A stretch of DNA of 64,000 nucleotides from DYGA01 sp964540695 (GCA_964540695.1 CAZINS010000003.1:10734-74733), one strand, 5' to 3'. Positions 43,713 through 52,249 are shown, counted from the first letter of the stretch. Made by a program: numbers and translations. The notes: a model not told the origin generated them from the letters alone.

Positions 43713-43965
43713 GCAAACTCTCCAAGTATCGGAGAATTGTTTGACAACCGATACTATGCCCAACGAAAAATGTATTTTCATCAACATCGCCGACAATCTT
43801 GGAAAGGTGCGAAACCCACGCCTCAATTTTTGGCTCCGCCGGTTCCGGCATAGCCGGAACATGAACTTGAAAACCATTTTTCTCTAACTCCGTTTTGATC
43901 CACGGAAACCAACCCTCATCGGGGTAGCCGTCCCAGCCGTGGATTATGAAAGCTCGTTTAGTCAT
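43633..43965 (-). pseudogene. Alpha/beta hydrolase (RBBP9/YdeN-like), C-terminus replaced by repeat
   Basis: 110 residues. Residues 1-85 match the N-terminal half of RBBP9-type serine hydrolases: AFIIHGWDGYPDEGWFPWIK, and the nucleophile elbow GHSIG (S71). The last 25 residues (AAPERSAGAKRRR...) are read out of the inverted repeat, and the Asp and His of the triad are missing; full-length relatives have about 180 residues. So the gene looks truncated by the repeat. It overlaps the protease gene by 8 bp. Confidence 0.75.
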
Positions 43966-44614
43966 ATAATCTACTTTCTTTCAAAATTTCTTTTGAATGT
44001 AATCTTACCAGTTTTTCTAAGGAAATTTTGTTTTTCTTTGCAAAATTTTCAACAAGCAAGAATCCGAGCCGATAACCTGTCCAATTTGGCAGTTTCCCCG
44101 ATCCAAAAAACCATTCAGAATAATTGTATTTTGTTTCCCCTAAAAGTTTTTTGGCTTTATCCCAAAGTTTTTTCTCATTTTTGATTTTTTGGATGTATGG
44201 GATTTTTCTATTTGGCAAAATTGATTTTTCTACAAAACACGAAACTCCCTCTGAAACAAAAGAATCTAAAAGTGTATTCCCATACCCTATAGAATTCTCT
44301 CTGACGAGATGGGCAAGTTCGTGATAAATAGTTGAGGGTAATTCAACATCAATGATTTTTTGTAAATCTTTACGAGAAAAATCAATTTTGACTTCAATGC
44401 AAGATTTGCCGATAGCACTGCCCCCAATGCCAAGTTTTGGAATCACAAAAAAATCTTGAGCTTCTATAACCACTACATCAACTTGTTTTTCGTATTTTAA
44501 TATACCGCGCGCCTTATCCAGCGACTCTTTGGCATGACTTAAAACAACTCCTCTTTTATTTGAGGGTATGCCAATGAGATGGATATTACCTTGTTCGCAA
44601 TTTTTTGATTTCAT
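43958..44614 (-). CDS. HExxH Zn-protease-like protein (DUF2268-type)
   Basis: 218 residues, soluble. The motif IYHELAHLV (HExxH, at about residue 94) with downstream GNTLLDSFVSEGVSCFVE matches the predicted Zn-proteases of the DUF2268 family. It is GC-richer than its neighbours. It lies 2 bp after the Xre regulator gene and overlaps the truncated hydrolase. Xre plus metalloprotease resembles ImmR/ImmA-type modules, but this protease is not clearly ImmA. Substrate unknown. Confidence 0.75.
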   Translation of the reverse strand: MKSKNCEQGNIHLIGIPSNKRGVVLSHAKESLDKARGILKYEKQVDVVVIEAQDFFVIPKLGIGGSAIGKSCIEVKIDFSRKDLQKIIDVELPSTIYHELAHLVRENSIGYGNTLLDSFVSEGVSCFVEKSILPNRKIPYIQKIKNEKKLWDKAKKLLGETKYNYSEWFFGSGKLPNWTGYRLGFLLVENFAKKNKISLEKLVRLHSKEILKESRLYD

Positions 44615-44616
44615 AA

Positions 44617-44823
44617 TTATTTCAAAAGCTCATCAACGGAAACATCAAGCGCATTGGCGAGCTTCTCTAAAACAGCAATCGTGACATTTACCTTGCCACC
44701 CTCAATCGCGCTCATGTAGCTTCTGTCCATGTCTATTGCTCGGCAAATGTCGCCTTGCGACATACGCTTTTTCAAGCGTATGCGCTTGATGTTTTGTCCT
44801 AATGTTTTGGAAATTTGAGCCAT
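44617..44823 (-). CDS. Xre-family HTH regulator
   Basis: 68 residues, one Xre/Cro HTH: LGQNIKRIRLKKRMSQGDIC, DRSYMSAIEGGKVNVT, LEKLANALDVSVDELLK. Such small regulators control restriction, phage or toxin-antitoxin genes. It is the first gene of the three-gene cassette inside the inverted repeats and probably autoregulates it. Confidence 0.9.
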   Translation of the reverse strand: MAQISKTLGQNIKRIRLKKRMSQGDICRAIDMDRSYMSAIEGGKVNVTIAVLEKLANALDVSVDELLK

Positions 44824-44885
44824 ATTTATATTAACACCTTATCAGCTATTGCGCTACTCCTCAATATGGAGGTATAATCCCATAC

Positions 44886-45059
44886 ATGGATTTCTTAATT
44901 GAATTGGCGGCGAAAAAAATTTGGCCTCCCGCGAGGGCGCAGCGGAAGGGGGGTGTGGGGGGAATTCCGCCGCGCCCGAGCGTTCCGCCGGAGCGAAGCG
45001 GAGGCGGTCAGTTCCGTTCAAAAAATGTTCGAGCAGAGTTGTATAATTCCACCAATTAA
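44886..45059 (+). CDS. Doubtful 57-aa ORF running into the right inverted repeat
   Basis: ATG 44886 follows a GGAGG-type site (about 12 bases). The protein is MDFLIELAAKKIWPP..., and its last 31 residues are encoded entirely in the inverted repeat (ending AELYNSTN). Codon use is unusually GC-rich. It may be a chance frame. Confidence 0.25.
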   Translation: MDFLIELAAKKIWPPARAQRKGGVGGIPPRPSVPPERSGGGQFRSKNVRAELYNSTN

Positions 45060-45089
45060 AAAATCCACCTGAAGGTGGAGTTTTTTAAT
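44967..45089 (-). repeat. Right copy of the 123-bp perfect inverted repeat
   Basis: Reverse complement of 43590-43712 with no mismatch. It ends at 45089, next to the encoded CCA of tRNA-Lys (45090). It carries the terminator of that tRNA gene. Confidence 0.95.
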
Positions 45090-45165
45090 TGGTGGGTCGT
45101 GCAGGACTCGAACCTGCAACCAATTGCTTAAGAGGCAACTGCTCTACCACTTGAGCTAACGACCC
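45090..45165 (-). tRNA. tRNA-Lys (CTT)
   Basis: 76 nt with acceptor GGGTCGT/ACGACCC, D-arm GCTC...GAGC, anticodon loop CTCTTAA (anticodon CTT), T-arm GCAGG-TTCGAGT-CCTGC and encoded CCA. It is transcribed toward the right inverted repeat, which supplies its terminator. Confidence 0.95.
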
Positions 45166-45274
45166 GTATGTTTCAATCACTAATGAATATTTATTAATTA
45201 CTAAACAATATACTAATAACAAAAAATTAAATAATGGTCAATCCTAAATCCAAGATTCAAGATTCTATATTCTA

Positions 45275-45295
45275 TCTGGTGCACCCGGAGGGATT
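45275..45295 (-). repeat. Duplicated 3' end of tRNA-Arg (att-like)
   Basis: A 21-nt exact copy of 45471-45491 (3' end of tRNA-Arg with CCA). After it the sequence departs from the tRNA. Confidence 0.8.
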
Positions 45296-45420
45296 TCCGC
45301 GTCCGCAGAAAACTGCGGACTTGTCCTGGGTAGCAAACAAAGCTACACTCGCTCGCTTTGTTTGACGCTCGCTGCCTCGCTTACGCTCGTTACTCACTTC
45401 TACCCGTTCGAATCCCGAAC
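45296..45420. other. GC-rich hairpin island between tRNAs
   Basis: Gene-free. It contains GTCCGCAG-AAAA-CTGCGGAC (45301-45320), AAACAAAGC/GCTTTGTTT (45335-45363), repeats of GCTCGC units, and an end that resembles a T-arm (GTTCGAATCCC). Composition differs sharply from flanks, so it may be an integration remnant. The rest of the 310-bp gap (45166-45472) holds only AT-rich sequence and TTAATTC repeats. Confidence 0.6.
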
Positions 45421-45472
45421 TATTATTACAATTTATACTTAATTCTTAATACTTAATTCTTAATTCTATTTC

Positions 45473-45547
45473 TGGTGCACCCGGAGGGATTCGAACCCCC
45501 AACAACAGGTCCGAAGCCTGTCATGATATCCATTTCACCACGGGTGC
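45473..45547 (-). tRNA. tRNA-Arg (TCG)
   Basis: 75 nt with acceptor GCACCCG/CGGGTGC, anticodon stem ACAGG/CCTGT with loop CTTCGGA (anticodon TCG), T-arm GGGGG-TTCGAAT-CCCTC and CCA. Its 3' end is duplicated at 45275-45295. Confidence 0.95.
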
Positions 45548-45732
45548 AAAAATTATTTCTTATAATATACTACCTTATTTATTTCAATCTTACTATTACT
45601 TATCATGTATTCCTGCCGACAGGCATGAATTTAATCACGGATATTTAAATTAATTTTACCTATTATATAAAAAATAAACAAAAAAACACAACCAGCGCTG
45701 TGCCTGACGCCAAAATAAATTGTAAAAAACGT

Positions 45733-46020
45733 TTAATTATCTTTAACTTTTAAAGCATCTTTCAGAGTTTTACCAGCCTTAAACTTTGGTACAGTCACGC
45801 TAGGAATTTTCATTGGTTCATTTGGTTTTTGGGGATTGACGCCCATGCGAGCATGCCTATCCCGAGCAGAAAAAGTACCAAAACCAGTAATCGTCACTTC
45901 ACTGCCAGATTTTAATGTATCAATTATAAGTTCAACCATTGAATTTATCAGGTGTTCAGTTTCTTTTTTAGAAATACCTGACTTATCTGACAATTTTTGT
46001 ATAAATTCTATTTTATTCAT
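45733..46020 (-). CDS. hup: HU-family DNA-binding protein
   Basis: 95 residues: NKIEFIQKLSDKSGISKKET, ITGFGTFSARDRHARMG and the DNA-inserting beta-arm with NPQKPNEPMKIPS. Histone-like nucleoid protein that bends DNA. GTG 46029 is an alternative, but the GGAGG site is spaced for ATG 46020. Follows ymdB by 25 bp. Confidence 0.95.
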   Translation of the reverse strand: MNKIEFIQKLSDKSGISKKETEHLINSMVELIIDTLKSGSEVTITGFGTFSARDRHARMGVNPQKPNEPMKIPSVTVPKFKAGKTLKDALKVKDN

Positions 46021-46045
46021 AGTTTTCACCTCCCTCCGATAATAA

Positions 46046-46843
46046 TTATTTTTTAATTATTACTTTTTCTTGTAGTCTTTTTATTTTTTTTGCTTTTTTA
46101 TTTTTATTAAACTCTACTAAAACACCGTTAACTTGGGCTTCACCATACTCAGGTATTTTCATCACAAAATTTTTACCAGTCAAAAAATGATTAATAATTT
46201 CTTTTTTATCTACACCAATAACCGAATCGCTAGCTCCACAAAAACCAACGTCACTAATTGCTGCTGTTCCTTTTGGTAAAATTCTTTCATCAGCTGTTTG
46301 GACATGGGTATGAGTACCAAAAATTGCATTGACCCTACCATCCACATACCAAGCAAAAGCATGTTTTTCACTAGTAGCTTCAGCGTGTAAATCTACTACT
46401 ACTAAATCATAATCACCAGCCTGATATTTTTCTAATATACTATCAATAGCTTGGAAAGGATTGGAGGTTGGTTCATCCATAAATACCCTTCCTAATAAGC
46501 TTATCATAAGCAATTTTTTTTTGCGAATAGAAAAAATGGCTTCACCCCGACCAGCATAATCACCAACTAAATTATATGGTCTTAAAACTTTAACATCGGT
46601 AGAATTTAACAACTCTTCAGCTTCTTTTCTTTCTAAAGTATGATCACCGGCGGTAAAAATATCTACTCCTAAATCGCTAAGATAATCAAAATGTTTCCGA
46701 TTCATTCCCCTGCCATGAGTAACATTATCGGCATTGGCAATAATAATATCTGGTTGATACTTTTTTTGCCAACCAGGTAATACTTTGGCTACAGCAGTAC
46801 GACCGATTTTACCATCAATATCGCCAAAAAATAATATTTTCAT
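46046..46843 (-). CDS. YmdB-family metallophosphoesterase
   Basis: 265 residues of the TIGR00282/YmdB family: FFGDIDGKIGRTAV, IANADNVTHGRGMN, TAGDHTL, VVDLHAEATSEK and FGTHTHVQTAD supply the metal ligands. YmdB cleaves 2',3'-cAMP and acts with RNase Y in Bacillus. It lies 5 bp after rny, the same pairing as in many bacteria. Confidence 0.95.
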   Translation of the reverse strand: MKILFFGDIDGKIGRTAVAKVLPGWQKKYQPDIIIANADNVTHGRGMNRKHFDYLSDLGVDIFTAGDHTLERKEAEELLNSTDVKVLRPYNLVGDYAGRGEAIFSIRKKKLLMISLLGRVFMDEPTSNPFQAIDSILEKYQAGDYDLVVVDLHAEATSEKHAFAWYVDGRVNAIFGTHTHVQTADERILPKGTAAISDVGFCGASDSVIGVDKKEIINHFLTGKNFVMKIPEYGEAQVNGVLVEFNKNKKAKKIKRLQEKVIIKK

Positions 46844-46848
46844 AAAAA

Positions 46849-48378
46849 TTATCTAGCGTATTCAATTATTCTATTTTCCCTAATAGCAGTTACTTTGATT
46901 TCACCAGGATATTTTAATTCGGCCTCAATCTTATCAGCTATATCACGAGCAAGTTTTTTTGTTTGATAATCATCTACTTCTTGTGGTTTAACAAAGACAC
47001 GAATTTCGCGACCAGCTTGAATAGCATAAGTTTTTTCTATACCTGGAAAAGCGTTAGCTACGGCTTCCAACTCTTCTAAACGTTGTAAATAATTTTCATA
47101 AGTATCTTTTCTCGCTCCCGGCCTTGCTCCAGAAATAGCATCAGCCACTTTCACTACTACTCCTTCCAAAGTTTTAGGACTATCTTCGTGATGAGCTATA
47201 GCAATATAAGCTACCTCTTCTGGCAGGCCAAATTTTTTCATAATATCGTGACCGATATCTGTGTGCGCTCCTTGTACATCGTGATCAACTGCTTTTCCAA
47301 TATCATGCAAAAGACCTCCTTTTTTACAAACTGCTACATTGGCACCTAATTCTTCCGCCAACATGCCAGAAAGAAAAGCTACCTCCATAGAATGTCGTAA
47401 TACATTTTGACCATAAGATGTACGATATTTAAGTCGGCCTAAAATTTGTAATAATTTTGGATCAAGTCCAGCAACTCCTACTTCATAAGCCGCTTCTTCA
47501 CCTGCCTTTTTTATATCTAAAGCCAATTCTTTTTTAGCTTGCTCCACAGTTTCTTCAATTCTGCCCGGATGAATTCGACCATCAGAAATTAATTTATCTA
47601 AAGCTCGTTTAGCTAAATGTCTTCTAATCGGAGAAAAACCAGATACTAAAATTACACCAGGTGTATCATCAACAATAATTTCCACTCCGCACAAATTTTC
47701 TATGGCTTTAATATTTCTACCTTCTCGACCAATTACCCGGCCTTTCATTTCATCATTGGGTAAAGTTACACTGGTAGTAGTAGTCTCGGCTGCATGAGAT
47801 GAAGCACATCTTTGTAAAACTAAACTTATTAAATTTTTTGACTTCTGTTCAAGTTCTTCCTCGCCAATTCTTTCCAATTTACGTATTCTTTCATACAAAA
47901 CATCTTTTTGTCTTTTCTCAACATTTTCCAATAATATTTTTTGAGCTTCTTCTTGAGAAAGTTTGGCTACTTTTTCCAATTTTTCCAATTGTTGTTCTCG
48001 GATTTTCCCAATTTCTTCTTCTTTTTTGATTAATTGTTGATCTTTTTCCCGTAAACGCTGCTGACGATTTTCTATTTCCAATATTTTTTTATCAAAAATT
48101 TCTTCCCGCTTTTCTAAACGACTTTGTAAATGTTGCATTTCTTTACGTCGCTCCGACTCTTCTTTTTTAGCCTCATCAATAATTGCTATTGCCTTATCTT
48201 TAGCAGCTAGCAAAATTTCTTTTTCTTTATTTTTAGCATTGACGATTATCTTATCAGCTTTTTGTTCAGCCGAATTAACTGCTTGTTTTGACCAAATTTT
48301 TCTGACAAAATAACCACCTATTAAACCAATAATAGCGGCGATGCTAGCACCGATTAAAAACTCTAAAGTAAATTCCAT
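46849..48378 (-). CDS. rny: Ribonuclease Y
   Basis: 509 residues: N-terminal membrane helix (about 7-26), a long coiled coil (about 30-195), a KH domain (RVIGREGRNIKAIENLCG, about 215), and an HD domain (LRHSMEVAFLSGML, LLHDIGKAVDH). The endonuclease starts mRNA turnover at the membrane. Forms an operon with ymdB and hup. A 324-bp leader region lies upstream. Confidence 0.97.
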   Translation of the reverse strand: MEFTLEFLIGASIAAIIGLIGGYFVRKIWSKQAVNSAEQKADKIIVNAKNKEKEILLAAKDKAIAIIDEAKKEESERRKEMQHLQSRLEKREEIFDKKILEIENRQQRLREKDQQLIKKEEEIGKIREQQLEKLEKVAKLSQEEAQKILLENVEKRQKDVLYERIRKLERIGEEELEQKSKNLISLVLQRCASSHAAETTTTSVTLPNDEMKGRVIGREGRNIKAIENLCGVEIIVDDTPGVILVSGFSPIRRHLAKRALDKLISDGRIHPGRIEETVEQAKKELALDIKKAGEEAAYEVGVAGLDPKLLQILGRLKYRTSYGQNVLRHSMEVAFLSGMLAEELGANVAVCKKGGLLHDIGKAVDHDVQGAHTDIGHDIMKKFGLPEEVAYIAIAHHEDSPKTLEGVVVKVADAISGARPGARKDTYENYLQRLEELEAVANAFPGIEKTYAIQAGREIRVFVKPQEVDDYQTKKLARDIADKIEAELKYPGEIKVTAIRENRIIEYAR

Positions 48379-48426
48379 ATAAATATTCCTTGGAAACTTT
48401 GGAGTCTAATTGAATAATTTTAGCTG

Positions 48427-48552
48427 TTATTTAAGCCAAGTAAGAGTAATAGTTTGTGGTGCCAAAAAAAAGGTTTCCTGATGAAACTTTTTGAGTAACA
48501 AAGAAATGAAAATAATGACGGGCAAATAAATAATGGCAAATAATTTAATCAT
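48427..48552 (-). CDS. Possible 41-aa single-helix membrane peptide
   Basis: An ORF MIKLFAIIYLPVIIFISLLL... in the leader of rny, with one hydrophobic helix followed by a short tail; only a weak AGG precedes it. The remainder of the 324-bp gap (48379-48702) has only the clpP terminator. Could be chance. Confidence 0.3.
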   Translation of the reverse strand: MIKLFAIIYLPVIIFISLLLKKFHQETFFLAPQTITLTWLK

Positions 48553-48662
48553 AATAAACTCATACCTAGTACAGCCTAAACTTCGATTATTCTTCTCCAA
48601 AGCTGTTATTAATAATTACAGTATTTTTACACTACCATAAATAATGGGTTTTGGCAAGATTC

Positions 48663-48692
48663 AAAAAAAGCCCCGACTTTTAGGTCGGGGCT
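48663..48692 (-). terminator. Intrinsic terminator of clpP
   Basis: A stem AGCCCCGAC / GTCGGGGCT followed on the minus strand by seven T. Confidence 0.9.
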
Positions 48693-48702
48693 AGGGTTAA
48701 AA

Positions 48703-49314
48703 TTACTTAATTATTTTATCTACCAGTCCATAAGCAACCGCTTCTTCTGCTGACATATAATAATCTCTATCAGTATCTTTTTCAATACGAGATAAACTTT
48801 GAGTGGTGTGTTTTGCTAAAATTTTATTTAATCGGTCTTTTATCTTTAAAATATGTTCGGCTCGAATCTTAATATCAGAGGCCTGGCCTTCAGCTCCTCC
48901 CATCACTTGATGTAACATTACTTCGCTGTTAGGTAAAATAAAACGCTTTCCTTTAGCACCTGCAGCCAACAAAACGGCTCCCATCGAAGCGGCGGTACCT
49001 ATACAAATAGTAGAAACTGATGATTTTACATATTGCATGGTGTCATAAATCGCCATACCAGCAGTCACCAAACCTCCAGGAGTATTTAAATACAACTTAA
49101 TATCATCATCACTACTCTGTGAATCAAGAAATAGCATTTGAGCAATAACAGCATTGGCCACGGTATCGTCAATTGGCGTGCCTAAAAAAATAATCCTATC
49201 TTTCAATAAACGTGAATAAATATCATATACTCGTTCACCATACTGGGTTTTTTCAATAACAGTAGGAATAATAAACATACTATCATTTATTTTTGGTGAT
49301 TTATCTTTATTCAT
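48703..49314 (-). CDS. clpP: ATP-dependent Clp protease proteolytic subunit ClpP
   Basis: 203 residues. The nucleophile is in TAASMGAVLLAAG, His in MLHQVMGGAEGQASDI, Asp in the downstream DRDYYMSAEEA context. ClpP forms the barrel used with ClpX or ClpA unfoldases; neither is in the window. It lies 18 bp after the nrnA-like gene. Confidence 0.97.
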   Translation of the reverse strand: MNKDKSPKINDSMFIIPTVIEKTQYGERVYDIYSRLLKDRIIFLGTPIDDTVANAVIAQMLFLDSQSSDDDIKLYLNTPGGLVTAGMAIYDTMQYVKSSVSTICIGTAASMGAVLLAAGAKGKRFILPNSEVMLHQVMGGAEGQASDIKIRAEHILKIKDRLNKILAKHTTQSLSRIEKDTDRDYYMSAEEAVAYGLVDKIIK

Positions 49315-49332
49315 ATTTTTTTATTTATCTGA

Positions 49333-50310
49333 TTAAATTATTTCCCAAATCTTACGTTCCTCATTATACCTAATCTGACCACGGGTAGTAAACCCAGCCG
49401 CCTTTTTATGACCACCACCACCAAAAAACTTTGCCAATTTACTAACATCATAATTATCATCAGTAGTACGCAAGGAACCTTTAATATAACCGCCACTTTC
49501 TTCTCGTAAAATCATGGTTATTTTAGCATCACTCAAACTATTCATAAAATTTGCCAAACCTTCTATGGCTTCACTTTTAATTTCATCAAAATCACGAAAG
49601 TCTTCTTGTAATAAAACTGTGTAAGCAATTTTATACTTGTCATTCAATTGTAACCTTTCCAAAGCTCTACCCCAAAGCTTTAATCCTTTGATGGTTTTAT
49701 TTTTTGCTATGGAGTTTAAGATGGTGTTAACACTAGCTCCTGCTACCAATAAGTCAGCCGCTTTCACTAAAGCGCTTTGGTTGGTAGCTGGATTGGTAAA
49801 TATACCAGTATCAGTAAAAATACCATTCAATAAACAGGTGGCTATTTTTTTGTTTAAATTTATATTGTTTACACGAAAAAACTCATGCACTAAAGTAGCT
49901 GTAGCTGGGGCGGTAATATCAACAAAATTAACATCACCAAAATAATCATTGGTATGATGATGATCAATGTTTACCAACAAAACTTCTGATCTTTTTTCTT
50001 GTTTAATTTTTTCCGCAATACCAGTACGTCCCAGGTCACCGCAGTCCAAAATTAACAACAAGTCAAAATCAGCTAAATTGAATTTAGATTCATCAGTTAT
50101 CACCTGTTCCACTCCGGGTAAAAAATTGAATACTTCTGGAATCGGTTCTGGTGAAAAAGCTAGATATTTTTTATCCAATGAAGCTAACCAATGCATCATC
50201 GCCAAAGTTGAACCAGTGGCGTCACCGCATCTGGCATGTCCTTGCACAAAAATACGCTCTGACTTAATAACTAACTTATATATCTGTTGTAATATTTTTG
50301 TTTTATCCAT
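49333..50310 (-). CDS. nrnA: DHH-family oligoribonuclease / phosphatase NrnA-like
   Basis: 325 residues: GHARCGDATGS (variant of GHxxPDGDAxGS), LILDCGDLGRTG, DHHHTNDYFGD (DHH), FTDTGIFTNPATN, and the DHHA1 end GGGGHKKAAGF. NrnA degrades nano-RNA and 3'-phosphoadenosine phosphate. All metal ligands in the DHH and DTG motifs remain. A degenerate paralog is at 54930-56072. In a string with the SPFH gene and clpP. Confidence 0.93.
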   Translation of the reverse strand: MDKTKILQQIYKLVIKSERIFVQGHARCGDATGSTLAMMHWLASLDKKYLAFSPEPIPEVFNFLPGVEQVITDESKFNLADFDLLLILDCGDLGRTGIAEKIKQEKRSEVLLVNIDHHHTNDYFGDVNFVDITAPATATLVHEFFRVNNINLNKKIATCLLNGIFTDTGIFTNPATNQSALVKAADLLVAGASVNTILNSIAKNKTIKGLKLWGRALERLQLNDKYKIAYTVLLQEDFRDFDEIKSEAIEGLANFMNSLSDAKITMILREESGGYIKGSLRTTDDNYDVSKLAKFFGGGGHKKAAGFTTRGQIRYNEERKIWEII

Positions 50311-50353
50311 ATAAATAACATGTTAATATACTACACTTAATAAAAATATGCAA

Positions 50354-50388
50354 GAAAAAGAGCTAACCATATATAATGATTAGCTCTT
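50354..50388 (-). terminator. Intrinsic terminator of the SPFH gene
   Basis: A stem AAGAGCTAA / TTAGCTCTT with a 13-nt loop and a T-run on the minus strand. Confidence 0.75.
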
Positions 50389-50395
50389 ATAATTT

Positions 50396-52249
50396 TTATT
50401 CTTCTTTTTTAGAAGTATCTGTAGTTGCTGATTTGTCTTGCTCTTTGTCTTTCTTTTCTTTATCAAACAACCCTGATTTTTTTAATAGTTCATTACTTAT
50501 AAGTGCATCTACGATGCCACCACCACTTGCGCCGGAGCCCTGAATTAAAATACGAGGTACAATTTCAACATTGTTTTTAGCCAAATGTTCTGCAACTTGT
50601 ACTATTGCGTATTTTTCCTGACCCATAGCGTCAGTTTTTTGTTTAATCACATTTGCTTCGGCTGATCCAACCTTAGTAATATTTTCTGCTTTTGCAGTAC
50701 CAACTGTTGTTAGTACATATGCGTCACCATCAGCTATTATTTTGTTGGATTCTTTATCTCCTTTGGCTTTTTCTACTTTTGCATCAGCCATTTGGGTAGC
50801 AATATCCTTATCATATCTTGCTGCTGTTAAATCTTTCTCTTTATCAGCTGCTGTTTGAGCTTTAACAAAATCCTGACGTTTTTCTTCAGATTTTTGTTGC
50901 ATAAGATACATTTCCTGTTGTTGCTCTGCAACTTTTCGATCAGCAAGAATTTTCATTAATTCAGATGGAGGAGCAATATCGCCAATCAATGTATCAACGC
51001 ACTCAATGTCATACTGTTTTAATATTGCTTCAATATGCTTTCTGGCATCTTCTTGACGTTCTGCACGACCATCAACAAAATCCAAAGCATCTGATGTTTG
51101 TGCACTATTACGAAAATAATTACCAATAGTTGGCTCAAGTACCTGGGCTACCAAATTTTCAATAGTACCGAATCGGGCAATTACTTTTGGTGCAGATTTA
51201 TCAGAAATATTAATTACTTGTGATACTTCGAGGTTGAAGGTAAATCCATCCTTGGATCGGACATTGATGGTTTTTAATTTTGTATCTAATCCGTGACTTT
51301 CAGTAACTTCATTTTTCCAATTTAAAACAATATTTGTAGTCGGAACCATCAAGATGTCTTGAAGTCTAGGATTGATTGGATATAAACCCGGATCAAGGGT
51401 TTTTTCCCAGATACCTTTTTGTCCTTCTTTTACAATATTGCCATGTTTAAACCCAGCACCGGAAACATCTTCACCTGGATCTCCAATAAATGAATTCACT
51501 ACTCCTACAAATCCTACTTCGACTCTAATCATTTTTTCTGGTTGAATGTCAGCAAACTTAGGATTTATATAATACTTTCCAGGCAGTAAAACTTCTTCCT
51601 GTAAACCACGATAACCGTTACTGTTTAAAAATGCATTGGCATCTTGGTAGGTTTTATGACCATCAATCACTTTGCCAGCAATATTTTTTGGTGGGAGCTG
51701 TGCCCCATCAAGTGTAGTAACTAATCCTATTTGATTAGATTCAATTTCCAGAGCTGGAACAATAGTTACCTTAAAAAGATAAGGATTAATTCTATATTGA
51801 CCGTTGGTTAAATAATTTCTTTGCCAACCTTTCTCACCACCTTTTTCTAAAAACTCTATTGCATCTTGAAATGAATTACAGTCAATTACCTGGGTAGCTA
51901 AAATTGCACCAGCGGGTAATTTTTTACCATCAATTGCTTCAACAATACCAATATGATCTTGTTGAACATCGGTTATCTTTACTTTTTCAATAGTATACAT
52001 CCACCACCAATAAAACCAATGAAGTCCTGGGCCTAACATTTTTGCTTGCACGCCTGCTTCGCCTTTACGGGCAATAATTTGACCTTCGGGCAAACGAGAC
52101 TTAGGACCAATTCCCCATTTTTTAATAATTACACCATTTTGGTTTTCTGCAATTGTAACCCAACCAAGCAGTGTTTTGGCAGATGGAAATAAAGCAATAA
52201 TAACTGCCACCCACCACCAACTGGCGATAAAACCAAGTACGCTTTCCAT
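50396..52249 (-). CDS. SPFH/band-7 (flotillin-like) membrane protein
   Basis: 617 residues: N-terminal membrane helix (about 5-22), a region of repeated beta modules (about 30-290, VGFVGVVNSFIGDPGED), an SPFH/band-7 core (about 320-440), a long charged coiled coil rich in Lys/Glu/Ala (about 440-560), and a low-complexity KEKKDKEQDK tail. Flotillin/YqiK-type proteins organise membrane microdomains. No NfeD partner is adjacent. Exact subfamily unknown. Confidence 0.85.
   Translation of the reverse strand: MESVLGFIASWWWVAVIIALFPSAKTLLGWVTIAENQNGVIIKKWGIGPKSRLPEGQIIARKGEAGVQAKMLGPGLHWFYWWWMYTIEKVKITDVQQDHIGIVEAIDGKKLPAGAILATQVIDCNSFQDAIEFLEKGGEKGWQRNYLTNGQYRINPYLFKVTIVPALEIESNQIGLVTTLDGAQLPPKNIAGKVIDGHKTYQDANAFLNSNGYRGLQEEVLLPGKYYINPKFADIQPEKMIRVEVGFVGVVNSFIGDPGEDVSGAGFKHGNIVKEGQKGIWEKTLDPGLYPINPRLQDILMVPTTNIVLNWKNEVTESHGLDTKLKTINVRSKDGFTFNLEVSQVINISDKSAPKVIARFGTIENLVAQVLEPTIGNYFRNSAQTSDALDFVDGRAERQEDARKHIEAILKQYDIECVDTLIGDIAPPSELMKILADRKVAEQQQEMYLMQQKSEEKRQDFVKAQTAADKEKDLTAARYDKDIATQMADAKVEKAKGDKESNKIIADGDAYVLTTVGTAKAENITKVGSAEANVIKQKTDAMGQEKYAIVQVAEHLAKNNVEIVPRILIQGSGASGGGIVDALISNELLKKSGLFDKEKKDKEQDKSATTDTSKKEE

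Noticed and set aside
43620..43877. Minus-strand 85-aa ORF in the left repeat
   Set aside because: Out of frame with the hydrolase and strongly Arg/Phe biased; the tail only mirrors the right repeat.
45276..45420. A complete second tRNA in the GC-rich island
   Set aside because: Only the 3' 21 nt of tRNA-Arg and a T-arm-like string occur; no cloverleaf can be folded.
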